Below are positions 22,876-31,321 of a stretch of DNA of 38,349 bases, piece after piece. Position numbers and translations under genes: made by a program. The DNA comes from a virus, in IMG/VR virus record IMGVR_UViG_3300033816_000055, positions 1-38,349 of that record; one strand, 5' to 3'. The notes beneath the pieces are model-generated. The model made no database searches and was not told the DNA's origin. It saw only the letters and a list, made by a program, of their open reading frames with translations. Position 1 is the stretch's first letter. Each line of letters begins with the position of its first letter.

Positions 22876-25346
22876 GCGAGTCCCTTAGCAAGTTTTGTAT
22901 CTTGCCCGCGTCCAGCGCGCTTACGTGCTTTGTGGGCCTTTTCCATCATAGCATAGAGCTTCTGCGTGCCGCGCTTCGCGCTGCCACCACCAAGGCGCTT
23001 TACAGCTTTGGGTTGGAAGATAACTTCGTCGCGGGCTACGCGTGCTTCTTGTTTGCCACCGATCCGTGCGGGGACAGAGTCGCTTACCCCATCACCACCA
23101 CCGCGTACTGGCTGACCGCCTAGGCGTTGAAGGAGTTCAATACCAGCGTTGCTGCTACCGTTACCGAGTTCAGAAACCGTGCGGGCATCAACTACAAAGG
23201 CTCCGTTATGCATGTTTACCGGTCCGCCTGCAGCAAGTTCTGGGTTGTTAGGCATCCCAAACTCTGCATTGCTGCTGCCGCCGCCACCGCCATATTGCTT
23301 AGCGAGCGCATCAAAGAACGCATCTGTGCCGATAAGTGATGCTAGGTTAGCATTTGGATTAGTCTGCACTGCACCTGCGGAAGACCCAAAGCCGAAGTCC
23401 ATCTCGCCGCCTACGTTTCCGGTATCCATAACGGTACCTGCATTCGGGTTAGGTTGCCGGTTAGCCTGCTGGTTATAGATGTTCATGTACGGACTGTTTA
23501 GGTCAAAGCCTGCAAGCCCATCAAAACCTGTATAACCCCTATTGCTAGCGGGTCCCGCTGTGTTGGCAGGTCCTGCTGTGCTGGTAGTTTTAGGCAGACC
23601 AAAATCTAATTCCCCACCAGTACCGGGAGTTGTTGGGGCAGGTGTCGTAGTAGAAGGCGTAGTGGTACCAGCGGCAGCGGCAGCGGCAGCGGCAGCACGG
23701 GCCGCAGCATTAGCTTGTGCGGCAGCACGGATACGCTCAGAAGGCGAACCACCAGCATAAGTACGTGAAGCAGTGACCGCACCGGGTGACGTTTGGTAAC
23801 GTGCAGTAGCTTCTGGTAGCTTTGCAAACAGTTCCGAACCCATTGTATATGGGTCGCGCTTTTCAGTGACGAAGTCATCCTTCTGCGTGAACTTTGGCGT
23901 GTACAGGTCTTTAAGCGTCTGTACACCGGGACTATCGTATGTAGCACCGGGTATATCTGGACGGTCGGTAAGTGTCGCACCTGTACCGGTACCCGGAGTT
24001 ACACCACCCATGGTTGGGTCGATGGTCGTCTTAAGTGTATCGGTTACCGTGACTTTGTCTTCGGGGGGCTTAACACCGCCTCCGCCGCCGGTATCTGTAA
24101 TAGGGAAAAATACTCGAGGTTTATCGTCTATAACCGTTGGAGCAGCAGGGGGTTTAGCCCGCGCAATCAGGTCGTCAAGCGCTGCTATATCGTTGTTAAA
24201 TAACGTCTGAAACTGACCACGGTGTAGTTTTTGGTTGCCGAGAGCGCCTTGCAGCCCACTTGTTATCGTCTTTGCAAAATCAGTATCAGCCGCTCCCGCT
24301 GCCTTCAGCGCTGCTAGCTTCGCATCAAACGTCTTCGCATAGTCGCTACGGTCAAACCCAAGGTCGTCAAGTGGGTTATCGGGGTTATCAATAGGACCAC
24401 CCTCTGCATAGCCACGGCGCTCGCCTGTGGCAGTTAAGAAACCAACTGGGTTGACTTCGTCGAAGAACTGGATTTCACCTTCGCCTTCAACCCTAGGGTC
24501 AAACTTGCGCGGTATTGTGCGGTACGGACCTTCGTACTTGAACTGATAACCCTCTTCGTCGGGATTGTAAGGTTTGTATGTAGGCTGCGAGGCATCCGAA
24601 ATACCACTTAGTACACCCATACCCGCAATCATCGGAGCGTTCTTAGCAATAATACCGGGAGTACCGGCAGGTAGCCCTGCCTTTGCAGCAGCACCGAAGT
24701 TTTGAGCAAGGCCAGCAAGACCGGTTTTAGTTGCTGTAGTACCAGCAGTGTTGGCCAGCATACTGTCCGCCGCAAGGTCACGCGCAAAGTTAGCAGATGA
24801 TCCAAAACCCCCAGCGGTCGATCCCGCTGCTGTTGACGCTAGTTTAGTTCCAGTAGCCGCAGGTGCAAGACCACCAGCAAGCGAAGCGCCGCCATACGCT
24901 TGGAGACCGGCCATCAGACCTTTCGAGAGGCTACCTGTTTTAGCGACAGAGCCAGCAGCAACAAGGCCAGCAGCAGCAAGGGGGCCGACACCGGGTATAA
25001 AGTTAAGTCCGATACCGAGGAGTGTAGGTAACAGCTTCTTGAGGAAGCCAGCTTCAGGAAGGCCAGTCTCCGGGTTAATAGTAAGTGAGCCACCATGCGC
25101 CATAGCTAGGCCTTGGAGGCTGTTAACCTCGCCGGGTGTCATATGGACAAGCATAGAGTCGTCACCACGACCGTAGCTCTGAAGCTCCTTCGCCATAGGA
25201 TTAGCAGTCACAGAGAGACCACCCTGCGCAGGGAGACCACCAGACATACCCGGAACTTGCTGACCAAGTACAGGAGGATTACCCATAGTAGGCCTCATGC
25301 CACCTACCGGTGTATATGTTGGCGGAGCCGTTTGTACGTCCATCAT
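22872..25346 (-). CDS. Virion protein with glycine-zipper membrane segment, 824 aa
   Basis: Starts with two ATGs (25346, 25343). After MAHGGSLTI near residue 83 comes LKKLLPTLLGIGLNFIPGVG, then PLAAAGLVAAGSVAK and further Gly/Ala-rich helices to about 180: an amphipathic, glycine-zipper stretch suited to membrane insertion. The middle (300-600) is low-complexity (Pro/Thr/Gly, and nine alanines near 558). Boxes YAEGGPI and LAAGGPV occur, and the C-terminus (VARDEVIFQPKAVKRLGGG, then KLYAMMEKAHKARKRAG) is basic. Position between the nozzle-like and GNAT genes points to an internal or ejected virion protein that may help cross the host membrane. Confidence 0.72.
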   Translation of the reverse strand: MMDVQTAPPTYTPVGGMRPTMGNPPVLGQQVPGMSGGLPAQGGLSVTANPMAKELQSYGRGDDSMLVHMTPGEVNSLQGLAMAHGGSLTINPETGLPEAGFLKKLLPTLLGIGLNFIPGVGPLAAAGLVAAGSVAKTGSLSKGLMAGLQAYGGASLAGGLAPAATGTKLASTAAGSTAGGFGSSANFARDLAADSMLANTAGTTATKTGLAGLAQNFGAAAKAGLPAGTPGIIAKNAPMIAGMGVLSGISDASQPTYKPYNPDEEGYQFKYEGPYRTIPRKFDPRVEGEGEIQFFDEVNPVGFLTATGERRGYAEGGPIDNPDNPLDDLGFDRSDYAKTFDAKLAALKAAGAADTDFAKTITSGLQGALGNQKLHRGQFQTLFNNDIAALDDLIARAKPPAAPTVIDDKPRVFFPITDTGGGGGVKPPEDKVTVTDTLKTTIDPTMGGVTPGTGTGATLTDRPDIPGATYDSPGVQTLKDLYTPKFTQKDDFVTEKRDPYTMGSELFAKLPEATARYQTSPGAVTASRTYAGGSPSERIRAAAQANAAARAAAAAAAAAGTTTPSTTTPAPTTPGTGGELDFGLPKTTSTAGPANTAGPASNRGYTGFDGLAGFDLNSPYMNIYNQQANRQPNPNAGTVMDTGNVGGEMDFGFGSSAGAVQTNPNANLASLIGTDAFFDALAKQYGGGGGSSNAEFGMPNNPELAAGGPVNMHNGAFVVDARTVSELGNGSSNAGIELLQRLGGQPVRGGGDGVSDSVPARIGGKQEARVARDEVIFQPKAVKRLGGGSAKRGTQKLYAMMEKAHKARKRAGRGQDTKLAKGLA
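23671..23696 (-). repeat. 6-bp microsatellite (GCGGCA)4
   Basis: GCGGCA is repeated four times and begins a fifth. It encodes part of a poly-alanine run in the 824-residue virion protein and is a likely slippage site. Confidence 0.85.
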
Positions 25347-25384
25347 GCTAATTCCTACCTTATCCCGTCGCTTATAGCATCAAC

Positions 25385-25690
25385 TCAAACAGAAGTCACG
25401 GTCTGCCATGCAGACCCATTATAAACACATAACTTACCTAATGTCGTATCAAATACCACCCACCCAGCGCTAGGGGTAAGCGCATTTTTTTCAGTGGTAG
25501 TTACGTTCTTTGTAGCAAATATCCCACCTACAAACTCATCGGCTGTGTATTTTTGCGCGTTGTTCGGTGTGCGTGAGTCCAACTGCGAGAAATAAGTTTC
25601 GATTACGCGGATAACCTGCCGTATATATTGCGCATCATATTCCGCTGGGGGGTTGGGCAGCGGGGCAGCGCGGAACCTGTCGAGTGCCAT
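25385..25690 (-). CDS. Small virion-associated protein, 101 aa
   Basis: Overlaps the nozzle gene stop by one base. The N-terminus has LPNPPAEYDAQYIRQVIRVI then ETYFSQLDS, a helix that recurs in phage structural proteins. The C-terminal part (ALTPSAGWVVFDTTLGKLCV then YNGSAWQTV) is a beta hairpin module common at the ends of phage tail and fibre proteins. It could be a tail-attachment or fibre-base component. It is encoded between the nozzle-like and glycine-zipper proteins. Confidence 0.7.
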   Translation of the reverse strand: MALDRFRAAPLPNPPAEYDAQYIRQVIRVIETYFSQLDSRTPNNAQKYTADEFVGGIFATKNVTTTEKNALTPSAGWVVFDTTLGKLCVYNGSAWQTVTSV

Positions 25691-27597
25691 TAGCGACGTC
25701 CATCAGGGCGAGCATCCAAGCGCGGTGCGCCTAACTGCCACTGTACCCCAAGTTGATCGGAACTAATTTTTAGCGCCATCTGACGCGCACGTGCGCGAAC
25801 AAAGACCTGATCTGTATACTGGTTTACCGACGATGTTATTACGCGCTGGGCATCCGCAGGGTCGATAGAAACCGGAGCACCGGGGAAATTACGTGGACGT
25901 ACAGTAAGTGTTACTTCAGCAGCCGTAGCGGTAGAAGTCGCAAAGCTAATGTCTGGTAGTATACGCCGAGTAAGCATGAACTGATCGCCGTCATCGAGGT
26001 CAAAGTCAGACGACTGGATGTAGCTAACCATTGCGATGTCGTCGTCATTAATGCCGTTCTCATGGTCATAGAGAGACCCAACCGAAGTACCGCCCGGAGT
26101 ATTTGCACCTTGTGGGTAGTAGCGTACAGCGGTGTCGAGCCATGCCGTACGGTCAATCGTGCCGTAATACCAGATACGCTCCAGATGGTTATAAACCACA
26201 TAGGCATTATTGTAGTCCGAGTCTGCGGTGGGGTAGAACCACCAGACTTCGTTCCACTGCTCATTGGTGCCGCATACTACTTGGTCGGACTGGTTGAGGT
26301 TGAAGTTATTAAACACGTGGTTACGCAAGGTGCAGGGTAGCGTCTCGACGCGACCGGTATAGGCATAGAACTTATCCTGCCCCATCCAGTAGGTAATGTT
26401 AGCCGCCGAAGCCACTGCTCGTGACGACATAATCGAGATGGTATCTGCATATTCCTGTAAGCCGAACACGTCTGTCGTACCTAAAAACTGCAGTGTGTAC
26501 AGGTGGCTGTCGGTCCAGACTAAGATTTCCTGTCGTGTAGGAAGAGCGCGGACGATGCGTGAACCACGAGAAACACGTAGGAAGCCAGCGGTATTAGTAA
26601 CTGTAGGGGTCCAGTCACCCGGCGTATCTTGGTCAGCCCAGCGGATCAACAACGGGTCAAAATCATCTGGGTCGGTAGACCCGAACGGCACAGCACCAAA
26701 GGCAATGATGTGCTTATCCTGCTGGGATACCAGCAACTGCATAATCTTAACGGGAACCGACGCTGCCGTAAATCCTTTAGCAGTCGCATAAGCTGACAGG
26801 CTAATAGCCCGAGTACCCAATGCATTCTGTGGGTCAGTTGTTACGCCGCGCTCCCACCAGTAACCTTCACCGTTACGGATATTCATCACGAGGTCGTTGT
26901 CGAAGTTGTCAAACCACCAGTCGCGCTGCGGCAATACTATCGGTTGGTCAGCACCTAGACCCCAAGCGTTACGACCCCATGTGCCCACACCCCAACCATA
27001 ACCGTATACGGTAATTGCGTTACCGGGGTTAATCTCCATCTGCACGACAATAGCAGTGCCGCCCCCACCAGTAACAGTAGATGTCGCAGCGGTAGCTACT
27101 TCGATAGTGAACGAGAAACCGCTGATAACTGAGGTGATGCGATGGTTGGCATTAAGTTCCGAAGCGGGGATACCGCCTACGGCCCCCGAAACACCTGAAA
27201 TCTGCACGTAAGCACCAGCTACAGCATTGGTTGCAGTAACCGTAGTAATCGTAACCGTGCGTGAACCATTGGTCGTATATACGCAGTTGTCCGAGTTTGT
27301 GGTACTAACTGTCGTACGGATGGGCGTGATATCGTAGAAATAACCCCCAACCTCAATGTAGACCTTCTCATCGGTACCTACAGCAAGGAAGTCATCTGTG
27401 AACGTAGTGACCCAGTTCCACATCTGACGGCAAGTACCAATAAACGTACGGGGGGTAGCCTTAACCCACCCGCCTAGCTTCTCAGGGTAACCTGAGCGGA
27501 ACCTGATCTTGTCGCACTCATACCAGCCGCCCTCGTTGGAGTAGTCGGTCTGATCGCGGTTTACACCGGGTTTGAACTGGAGCTTGATAAAGGCCAT
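25690..27597 (-). CDS. Tail nozzle-like/stabilisation protein, 635 aa
   Basis: GGAG precedes the ATG. The N-terminus FKPGVNRDQTDYSNEGGWYECDKIRFR is the hallmark opening of phage tail-hub/nozzle proteins (P22 gp10 or T7 gp12-like group); it leads into beta-rich repeats with W/Y motifs (YGYGWGVGTWGRNAWG, RDWWFDNFDNDLVMNI, EVWWFYPT, RIWYYGT). Such proteins form the lower tail tube on the adaptor ring. An insertion with Ig-like Thr/Val repeats lies about 95-190. The C-terminus is QWQLGAPRLDARPDGRR. It is separated from the adaptor gene by the fibre and lysis block. Confidence 0.85.
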   Translation of the reverse strand: MAFIKLQFKPGVNRDQTDYSNEGGWYECDKIRFRSGYPEKLGGWVKATPRTFIGTCRQMWNWVTTFTDDFLAVGTDEKVYIEVGGYFYDITPIRTTVSTTNSDNCVYTTNGSRTVTITTVTATNAVAGAYVQISGVSGAVGGIPASELNANHRITSVISGFSFTIEVATAATSTVTGGGGTAIVVQMEINPGNAITVYGYGWGVGTWGRNAWGLGADQPIVLPQRDWWFDNFDNDLVMNIRNGEGYWWERGVTTDPQNALGTRAISLSAYATAKGFTAASVPVKIMQLLVSQQDKHIIAFGAVPFGSTDPDDFDPLLIRWADQDTPGDWTPTVTNTAGFLRVSRGSRIVRALPTRQEILVWTDSHLYTLQFLGTTDVFGLQEYADTISIMSSRAVASAANITYWMGQDKFYAYTGRVETLPCTLRNHVFNNFNLNQSDQVVCGTNEQWNEVWWFYPTADSDYNNAYVVYNHLERIWYYGTIDRTAWLDTAVRYYPQGANTPGGTSVGSLYDHENGINDDDIAMVSYIQSSDFDLDDGDQFMLTRRILPDISFATSTATAAEVTLTVRPRNFPGAPVSIDPADAQRVITSSVNQYTDQVFVRARARQMALKISSDQLGVQWQLGAPRLDARPDGRR

Positions 27598-27607
27598 GAG
27601 CGCTCCG

Positions 27608-28282
27608 CTATACGAGATATGTTATAGTTAATGAACCGCCGGGAGGGACGTTTATTGTGTATGTAGTTCCGGGGATTACGGTTATATTGGTATACGTTGT
27701 GGTAGCGGGGGCGACCGCTGTACGGTAGGGTACGCTGCCTGTAAGTGTACCCCCAGCAAAACTTAAACTGAAAGCACTTGCGCTACTGCCGTTATTCCCA
27801 AGTACCCGGTAAGTAGCAACAACGTACCAACCGAAATCACCCCCAGACGTAAGCTGAGAATACAAAATATTCCCCGACGAAGGGTGACTACCACGTTGCA
27901 CTTTTATAGCCGTGTTACCTACAATCCAGAATGCTGGCCCGTAAGTTATGCTACTATACCTATCGGCGGAGTCCACAAAATACTGCGGGCTTGGAAGCGA
28001 TATATAGTTAGTTCCTACGTTACCCGAGATAATAGACTCAATATTATTTGCTGCTGCATCGAGCGTGCCCCACTGCGCATAAGGTGCCGTAGGTTGTGGA
28101 ACTCCCGCAAAAGAAGCGTAAGCGTATCCCGTTTCACCGAACGTCTCGGAGTCAGCTGTAGCAGCGCCTCCATACCCAGATGCAACCTCTATACGCGAAG
28201 TAGGCGAGACCCACGACGTGGTAGAAGTGAACGTCTCACTAACGGATTTACGCGCTCCGGCACCTTTTGTAGCCGCAAACAC
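27608..28282 (-). CDS. Tail fibre/appendage protein, GTG start, 224 aa
   Basis: The only possible start is a GTG at 28282 overlapping the previous TAG (TAGTG); no internal Met exists. The product is Ser/Thr/Gly-rich and beta-patterned (FTSTTSWVSPTSRIEVASGY, then GPAFWIVGNTAIKV) with a C-terminal VIPGTTYTINVPPGGSLTITY motif that resembles the head of the glycine-rich fibre family. It is likely an exterior adhesin or fibre tip. It lacks any chaperone of its own. The exact family is not recognised. Confidence 0.65.
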   Translation of the reverse strand: MFAATKGAGARKSVSETFTSTTSWVSPTSRIEVASGYGGAATADSETFGETGYAYASFAGVPQPTAPYAQWGTLDAAANNIESIISGNVGTNYISLPSPQYFVDSADRYSSITYGPAFWIVGNTAIKVQRGSHPSSGNILYSQLTSGGDFGWYVVATYRVLGNNGSSASAFSLSFAGGTLTGSVPYRTAVAPATTTYTNITVIPGTTYTINVPPGGSLTITYLV

Positions 28283-29058
28283 TAGAAGTTCTGCCCGAAG
28301 ATAGCTCCGTAGGTGTTGGTGCCGTCTTGAATAAAAGTGAAAATGTCAATCTTATTGTTAGTACTTGTAGGTGTCGGAGTTAGGTTTGAACTCCACTTAA
28401 GCGTCGATCCGCCCGCCCATGTCAGAGTGTGAGTGCCGCCATACTGCACCATGATGACAAACGACTTACCCGCAACTGAGGCAGGTAATGTGATGGTGGT
28501 ATTAGCATTAGTCGTGAAGCGCTGCACGGTGCCATTAGCTAGTGAAACAGTGAACGAAGAACCCGCCGCAGGCGCAAACAGCGTCTCGACGTAGTTAGTC
28601 ACCGTAGGGTTAGTCAGCGCTTGATCGACGATGGGCGAAGCAACAGTAAGGGACGTCAGGTGAGTAGTCGTGGCTACTACGTTTGTGCCGTCGTTGTAGA
28701 CCCACAGTGTCTTACCCGCTGGAACTGCGATACCTGTGCCGGTAGCATTCTTAATTGTAATTGCATCAGCACAGTCGTTCTGTACGATGTAGACCTTTTC
28801 GATAGCAGGCACGATGAGGTTGCGAGCGCCACCAGTGGTCCCTGTGCAGCGTAGGCGCACGTTGCGCGCCGTCTGCGAAGCATTTGTATTAGTTAGCGCC
28901 AGCGTTACGTTACCACTGGAGAAGGTCACATCAGCAGAGCCAACGATAGCTTCCTCGATAGCCACACCAAGGTTGTCGTTCGTGACGTTACCCCACGTGG
29001 TATTGTTCTCACCTGTGGCCATTAGCTGAATTTTAAGATTGCTATAGGTACTTGGCAT
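28282..29058 (-). CDS. Tail fibre-like structural protein, 258 aa
   Basis: AAGGA precedes the ATG. The N-terminus PSTYSNLKIQLMATGENNTT then WGNVTNDNLGVAIEEAI is a recurring opening of phage fibre-like proteins in environmental phages. The rest is beta-rich: GKTLWVYNDGTNVV, then a C-terminal jellyroll-like part (SFTVSLANGTVQRFTTNAN, THTLTWAGGSTLKWSS). The tail end resembles the end of the fibre at 32833 ('qlFTFv.dg...'). It likely builds or decorates the tail fibre or head. Confidence 0.75.
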   Translation of the reverse strand: MPSTYSNLKIQLMATGENNTTWGNVTNDNLGVAIEEAIVGSADVTFSSGNVTLALTNTNASQTARNVRLRCTGTTGGARNLIVPAIEKVYIVQNDCADAITIKNATGTGIAVPAGKTLWVYNDGTNVVATTTHLTSLTVASPIVDQALTNPTVTNYVETLFAPAAGSSFTVSLANGTVQRFTTNANTTITLPASVAGKSFVIMVQYGGTHTLTWAGGSTLKWSSNLTPTPTSTNNKIDIFTFIQDGTNTYGAIFGQNF

Positions 29059-29067
29059 GTTCAGTCC

Positions 29068-29706
29068 TTACGTGGGGATTTGCACCCAATTCGGTGTTTG
29101 GTTATCATTGATAATGCTCCACACTAAAGTGCTTTTAACTCGTGCTGCGGCTTGTACACCAACAACGTCTACATTACAAATACCCCCTGCAATAGGGGTT
29201 CCTACCTGACCGGTAGCGGTAACGCCCGACACAAATACGCGTTTAAACACCCCAGTGGAAACCGAGTTGAGTAGAGCGGAAGCTTGTAGGCCCGTTACGC
29301 TGGTAAGTACGCTACTCGAAACAATCACCGAACCTACCGCACCTGACGCAACCACACCAGAAACCGGCACAGGCTTATTTACCGCTACATTAGCGGTACC
29401 TATAACACCTTCAGCAGATACTGAGGTAAGTGCAGTGGAAGCTAGCGCCCTTATGGACACAGAACCAACAAGACCTTCTGCCGATACAGAAGATGCCACG
29501 GCGCTGTTATCGGCTACAACTGATACGGTACCGATAAGACCAGTACCAACGTCGTCGTTAGGGTCTACTGATATACCGCCGTCAGCAGCTACGCCTACAC
29601 CATCGTCGATTACATTGAGCTCAAATCCGACTAACGTAACGACTACCGACTGCTTACCTGCAGCATCGGAAAAAGCCGTAGTGGCGAAAGGAGAGAAACC
29701 GAACAT
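29068..29706 (-). CDS. Repeat-containing appendage protein, 212 aa
   Basis: AAGGAGGGAGG precedes the ATG. After MFGFSPFATTAFSD (a common phage start) come about six imperfect units of roughly 20-25 residues ending in a G-x-[VI]-G-[ST]-V-x-V core: GLIGTVSVV, GLVGSVSI, GVIGTANV, GAVGSVIV, ALLNSVST, GQVGTP. Beta-rich repeats of this kind form stacked fibres or decorations. The C-terminus reads WSIINDNQTPNW. Function is inferred: virion decoration or fibre. Confidence 0.65.
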   Translation of the reverse strand: MFGFSPFATTAFSDAAGKQSVVVTLVGFELNVIDDGVGVAADGGISVDPNDDVGTGLIGTVSVVADNSAVASSVSAEGLVGSVSIRALASTALTSVSAEGVIGTANVAVNKPVPVSGVVASGAVGSVIVSSSVLTSVTGLQASALLNSVSTGVFKRVFVSGVTATGQVGTPIAGGICNVDVVGVQAAARVKSTLVWSIINDNQTPNWVQIPT

Positions 29707-29720
29707 TATTTAGCCTCCCT

Positions 29721-29732
29721 CCTTCCTATAGT
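29721..29732 (-). promoter_or_regulatory. Possible phage-type promoter core (ACTATAGGAAGG)
   Basis: On the - strand, ACTATAGGAAGG matches 10 of 12 bases of the T7 promoter core ACTATAGGGAGA, just upstream of the 212-residue appendage gene. The upstream specificity half shows only weak resemblance (4 of 11). It overlaps the ribosome binding site region, so it may be coincidence. Confidence 0.15.
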
Positions 29733-29750
29733 TAAGGGTTTAGGTTAGTC

Positions 29751-29933
29751 TTAGTTGCCTAGGTATTGCGAAGCAGCGGCAGCGACAGTAGCGATGGTGG
29801 CGAGGATACCAGCCAACTTAACTTTCCAACCCATCTTTGGCTTTTCGCCGTCCATAGGAAGTATCTTACCTGCGGCTTTCTTGAGGATCGCCTTCTCGGC
29901 TTCTTTCTTCAGTGTGCTCTTAAAATCAACCAT
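29751..29933 (-). CDS. Small one-TM protein beside endolysin, 60 aa
   Basis: I choose the ATG at 29933 (MVDFKSTLKKEAEKAILKKA) because AAGGAGG lies 7 nt upstream; an upstream in-frame start at 29954 lacks this. The N-terminus is a Lys-rich amphipathic helix. Residues 36-56 (WKVKLAGILATIATVAAAASQ) form a hydrophobic helix close to the C-terminus. Being next to the endolysin it could be a pinholin- or holin-like protein, or a virion protein; it is too short to tell. Confidence 0.6.
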   Translation of the reverse strand: MVDFKSTLKKEAEKAILKKAAGKILPMDGEKPKMGWKVKLAGILATIATVAAAASQYLGN

Positions 29934-29944
29934 TGTAGTCCTCC

Positions 29945-30556
29945 TTATGCCCAAGTAGCGTACTTCTTGGTCTTCAGTTTACGGTCGTCTAAGCCGTGTG
30001 TACCACCATTTATTCGCTTTGTCAGGGCAAGAATTGCAGCATCGTTAATACCTTGGTCACAGATACCCCACAGCTTGTTCTTATCGAAGAACCACAGAGC
30101 GCTCTCGAAGGCAAGTTCTGTGGCAACAAGGTCTGGGTTGTCCATGATGTCTGGGCGGTTCACATACTTAGCAAACTCAGAATAGTTAAATTTGCCAGTG
30201 AGTTGTAAGGCCCCGCGCCCGCGAAAAGCGAAACCTTCGCCTGACGCTTCGTCGCCATTACCCATACGGTTGCCGTAGACGCGGTTAGCAATTTTTGCAG
30301 GCTTGCGCTCATAAGCCTTGGCCAACGCATCGGTTGGGAAGTACTTACGGAAGATACCGCGCAGACCCTTCGCGCCGTAGTTCAGGTTCTCGCTGAACGC
30401 CTTGAAGTTGCCCGACTCATGCGCCGTTTGAGCAAAGAAATGCGCAGCCCGATTAGGTGATAATTTATAGTAAGCCGCAGCCGCCTTAAATGTCCCCGGA
30501 CCGAACGCACCATCTGCGGTTACTCCAATCTTTTTCTGTAGGTTTACAAGGCTCAT
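29945..30556 (-). CDS. GH19-type endolysin with peptidoglycan-binding N-terminus
   Basis: A 203-residue cell wall hydrolase. Residues 4-32 (NLQKKIGVTADGAFGPGTF) match a short peptidoglycan-binding repeat. The catalytic part has H46-E47-S48 in TAHESGNF and E56 in SENLNY, the paired glutamates of chitinase/GH19 lysozymes, then YGNRMGNGDE and FRGRGALQLTGKFNY (about 111-125), typical of phage GH19 lysins. There is no signal peptide, so a holin is required. The start overlaps the upstream membrane protein stop (ATGA). It is flanked by membrane proteins, giving a lysis cassette. Confidence 0.92.
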   Translation of the reverse strand: MSLVNLQKKIGVTADGAFGPGTFKAAAAYYKLSPNRAAHFFAQTAHESGNFKAFSENLNYGAKGLRGIFRKYFPTDALAKAYERKPAKIANRVYGNRMGNGDEASGEGFAFRGRGALQLTGKFNYSEFAKYVNRPDIMDNPDLVATELAFESALWFFDKNKLWGICDQGINDAAILALTKRINGGTHGLDDRKLKTKKYATWA

Positions 30557-31044
30557 TTACCAGCACTCCGCCAATCTGGAAAGTCATTTTCGTCAACCAC
30601 GCCGTCGCCGTTGGCATCATAGCGCAGATCGTTGCGGTACTTCTCCCAAGGCTCCATGTCGTCATCATCGTCATCTTCAGGCTCGTCGATGAAGACCGTG
30701 CCTTGAGGGTCGCTATATGGCTTGGGTGCTTCTGGTTCTGGCGCGGGCGTGTCCAGTTCAAGCGGCGCTTCTGGCTCAGGCTCTTTGTCCCGCGCATTGG
30801 CGTTGAGGCTCAGGCCACCCAACAAACCGACGAAAGCGCCGATGATGGTCTGGAAGGCGGGGTTGACCATCTCAAGGATGGCGGTGCTTTCTATGACATC
30901 ATTAGGCATAAACAGGCCAACGGCTAGTGTCAGCACAACGACAAGGATAACTGCCGCCAGCGTGACGATGGCCACGCGCACAACAAACTCAACGGTGTCG
31001 TTGACACCTTCACCCTTGCTCTCAAAACTATTTAGGAAGCTCAT
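30553..31044 (-). CDS. Membrane protein with EF-hand-like C-terminus (holin candidate)
   Basis: AAGGAG lies 6 nt before the ATG. Residues 20-45 form a strong membrane helix (RVAIVTLAAVILVVVLTLAV), then PND, and a second hydrophobic helix at about 60-80 (NPAFQTIIGAFVGLLGG). A long acidic/Pro-rich region follows (six consecutive Asp near 124-129) and then D143-x-N145-x-D147-G-V-V-D151-x-x-D154-F, the spacing of an EF-hand/dockerin calcium loop. It resembles the protein encoded just upstream but has about 60 extra C-terminal residues. A holin or regulator of lysis is inferred from context. Confidence 0.7.
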   Translation of the reverse strand: MSFLNSFESKGEGVNDTVEFVVRVAIVTLAAVILVVVLTLAVGLFMPNDVIESTAILEMVNPAFQTIIGAFVGLLGGLSLNANARDKEPEPEAPLELDTPAPEPEAPKPYSDPQGTVFIDEPEDDDDDDMEPWEKYRNDLRYDANGDGVVDENDFPDWRSAGK

Positions 31045-31321
31045 CTTCTTCTCCTTCGATCTTCTCTGGCGGCTTCGAAGTCATTGAGCCGTTGCCCTGA
31101 CCCGCCATCAATCCTGCCAACGCCCCGACGATAAATGTCGCTATCGGGTTAATCAGCTTAAAAAACTCAGCGTCATTCGGGGACTGCCCCTCCATCGGCT
31201 GCGACACAAACACCAGCGAGTATAACACAGTAGCTACGATAAACGTAAGTGTCAGTGACAGCACGATGCCGACGATGAACCGCAGCATTTCCTCTGGCGA
31301 CCAATCTTTAGTGGGCTTCAT
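31028..31321 (-). CDS. Two-TM membrane protein, paralogue of next gene (holin candidate)
   Basis: The ATG at 31321 is chosen within the upstream overlap; a GTG at 31339 is the alternative. Of 97 residues, about 14-40 form the first membrane helix (LRFIVGIVLSLTLTFIVATV), then a short loop with PND, and about 57-74 a second (NPIATFIVGALAGLMAG). The C-terminus is charged and acidic. The PND...NP....I.GA..GL..G pattern is shared with the following 163-residue protein, so they look like duplicates. Two small membrane proteins before an endolysin fit a holin/antiholin pair; not proven. Confidence 0.7.
   Translation of the reverse strand: MKPTKDWSPEEMLRFIVGIVLSLTLTFIVATVLYSLVFVSQPMEGQSPNDAEFFKLINPIATFIVGALAGLMAGQGNGSMTSKPPEKIEGEEDELPK

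Noticed and set aside
29255-29713. 152-codon + strand ORF opposite the repeat appendage protein
   Set aside because: Antisense of Val/Ser repeats; no ribosome site and wrong strand for the late block.
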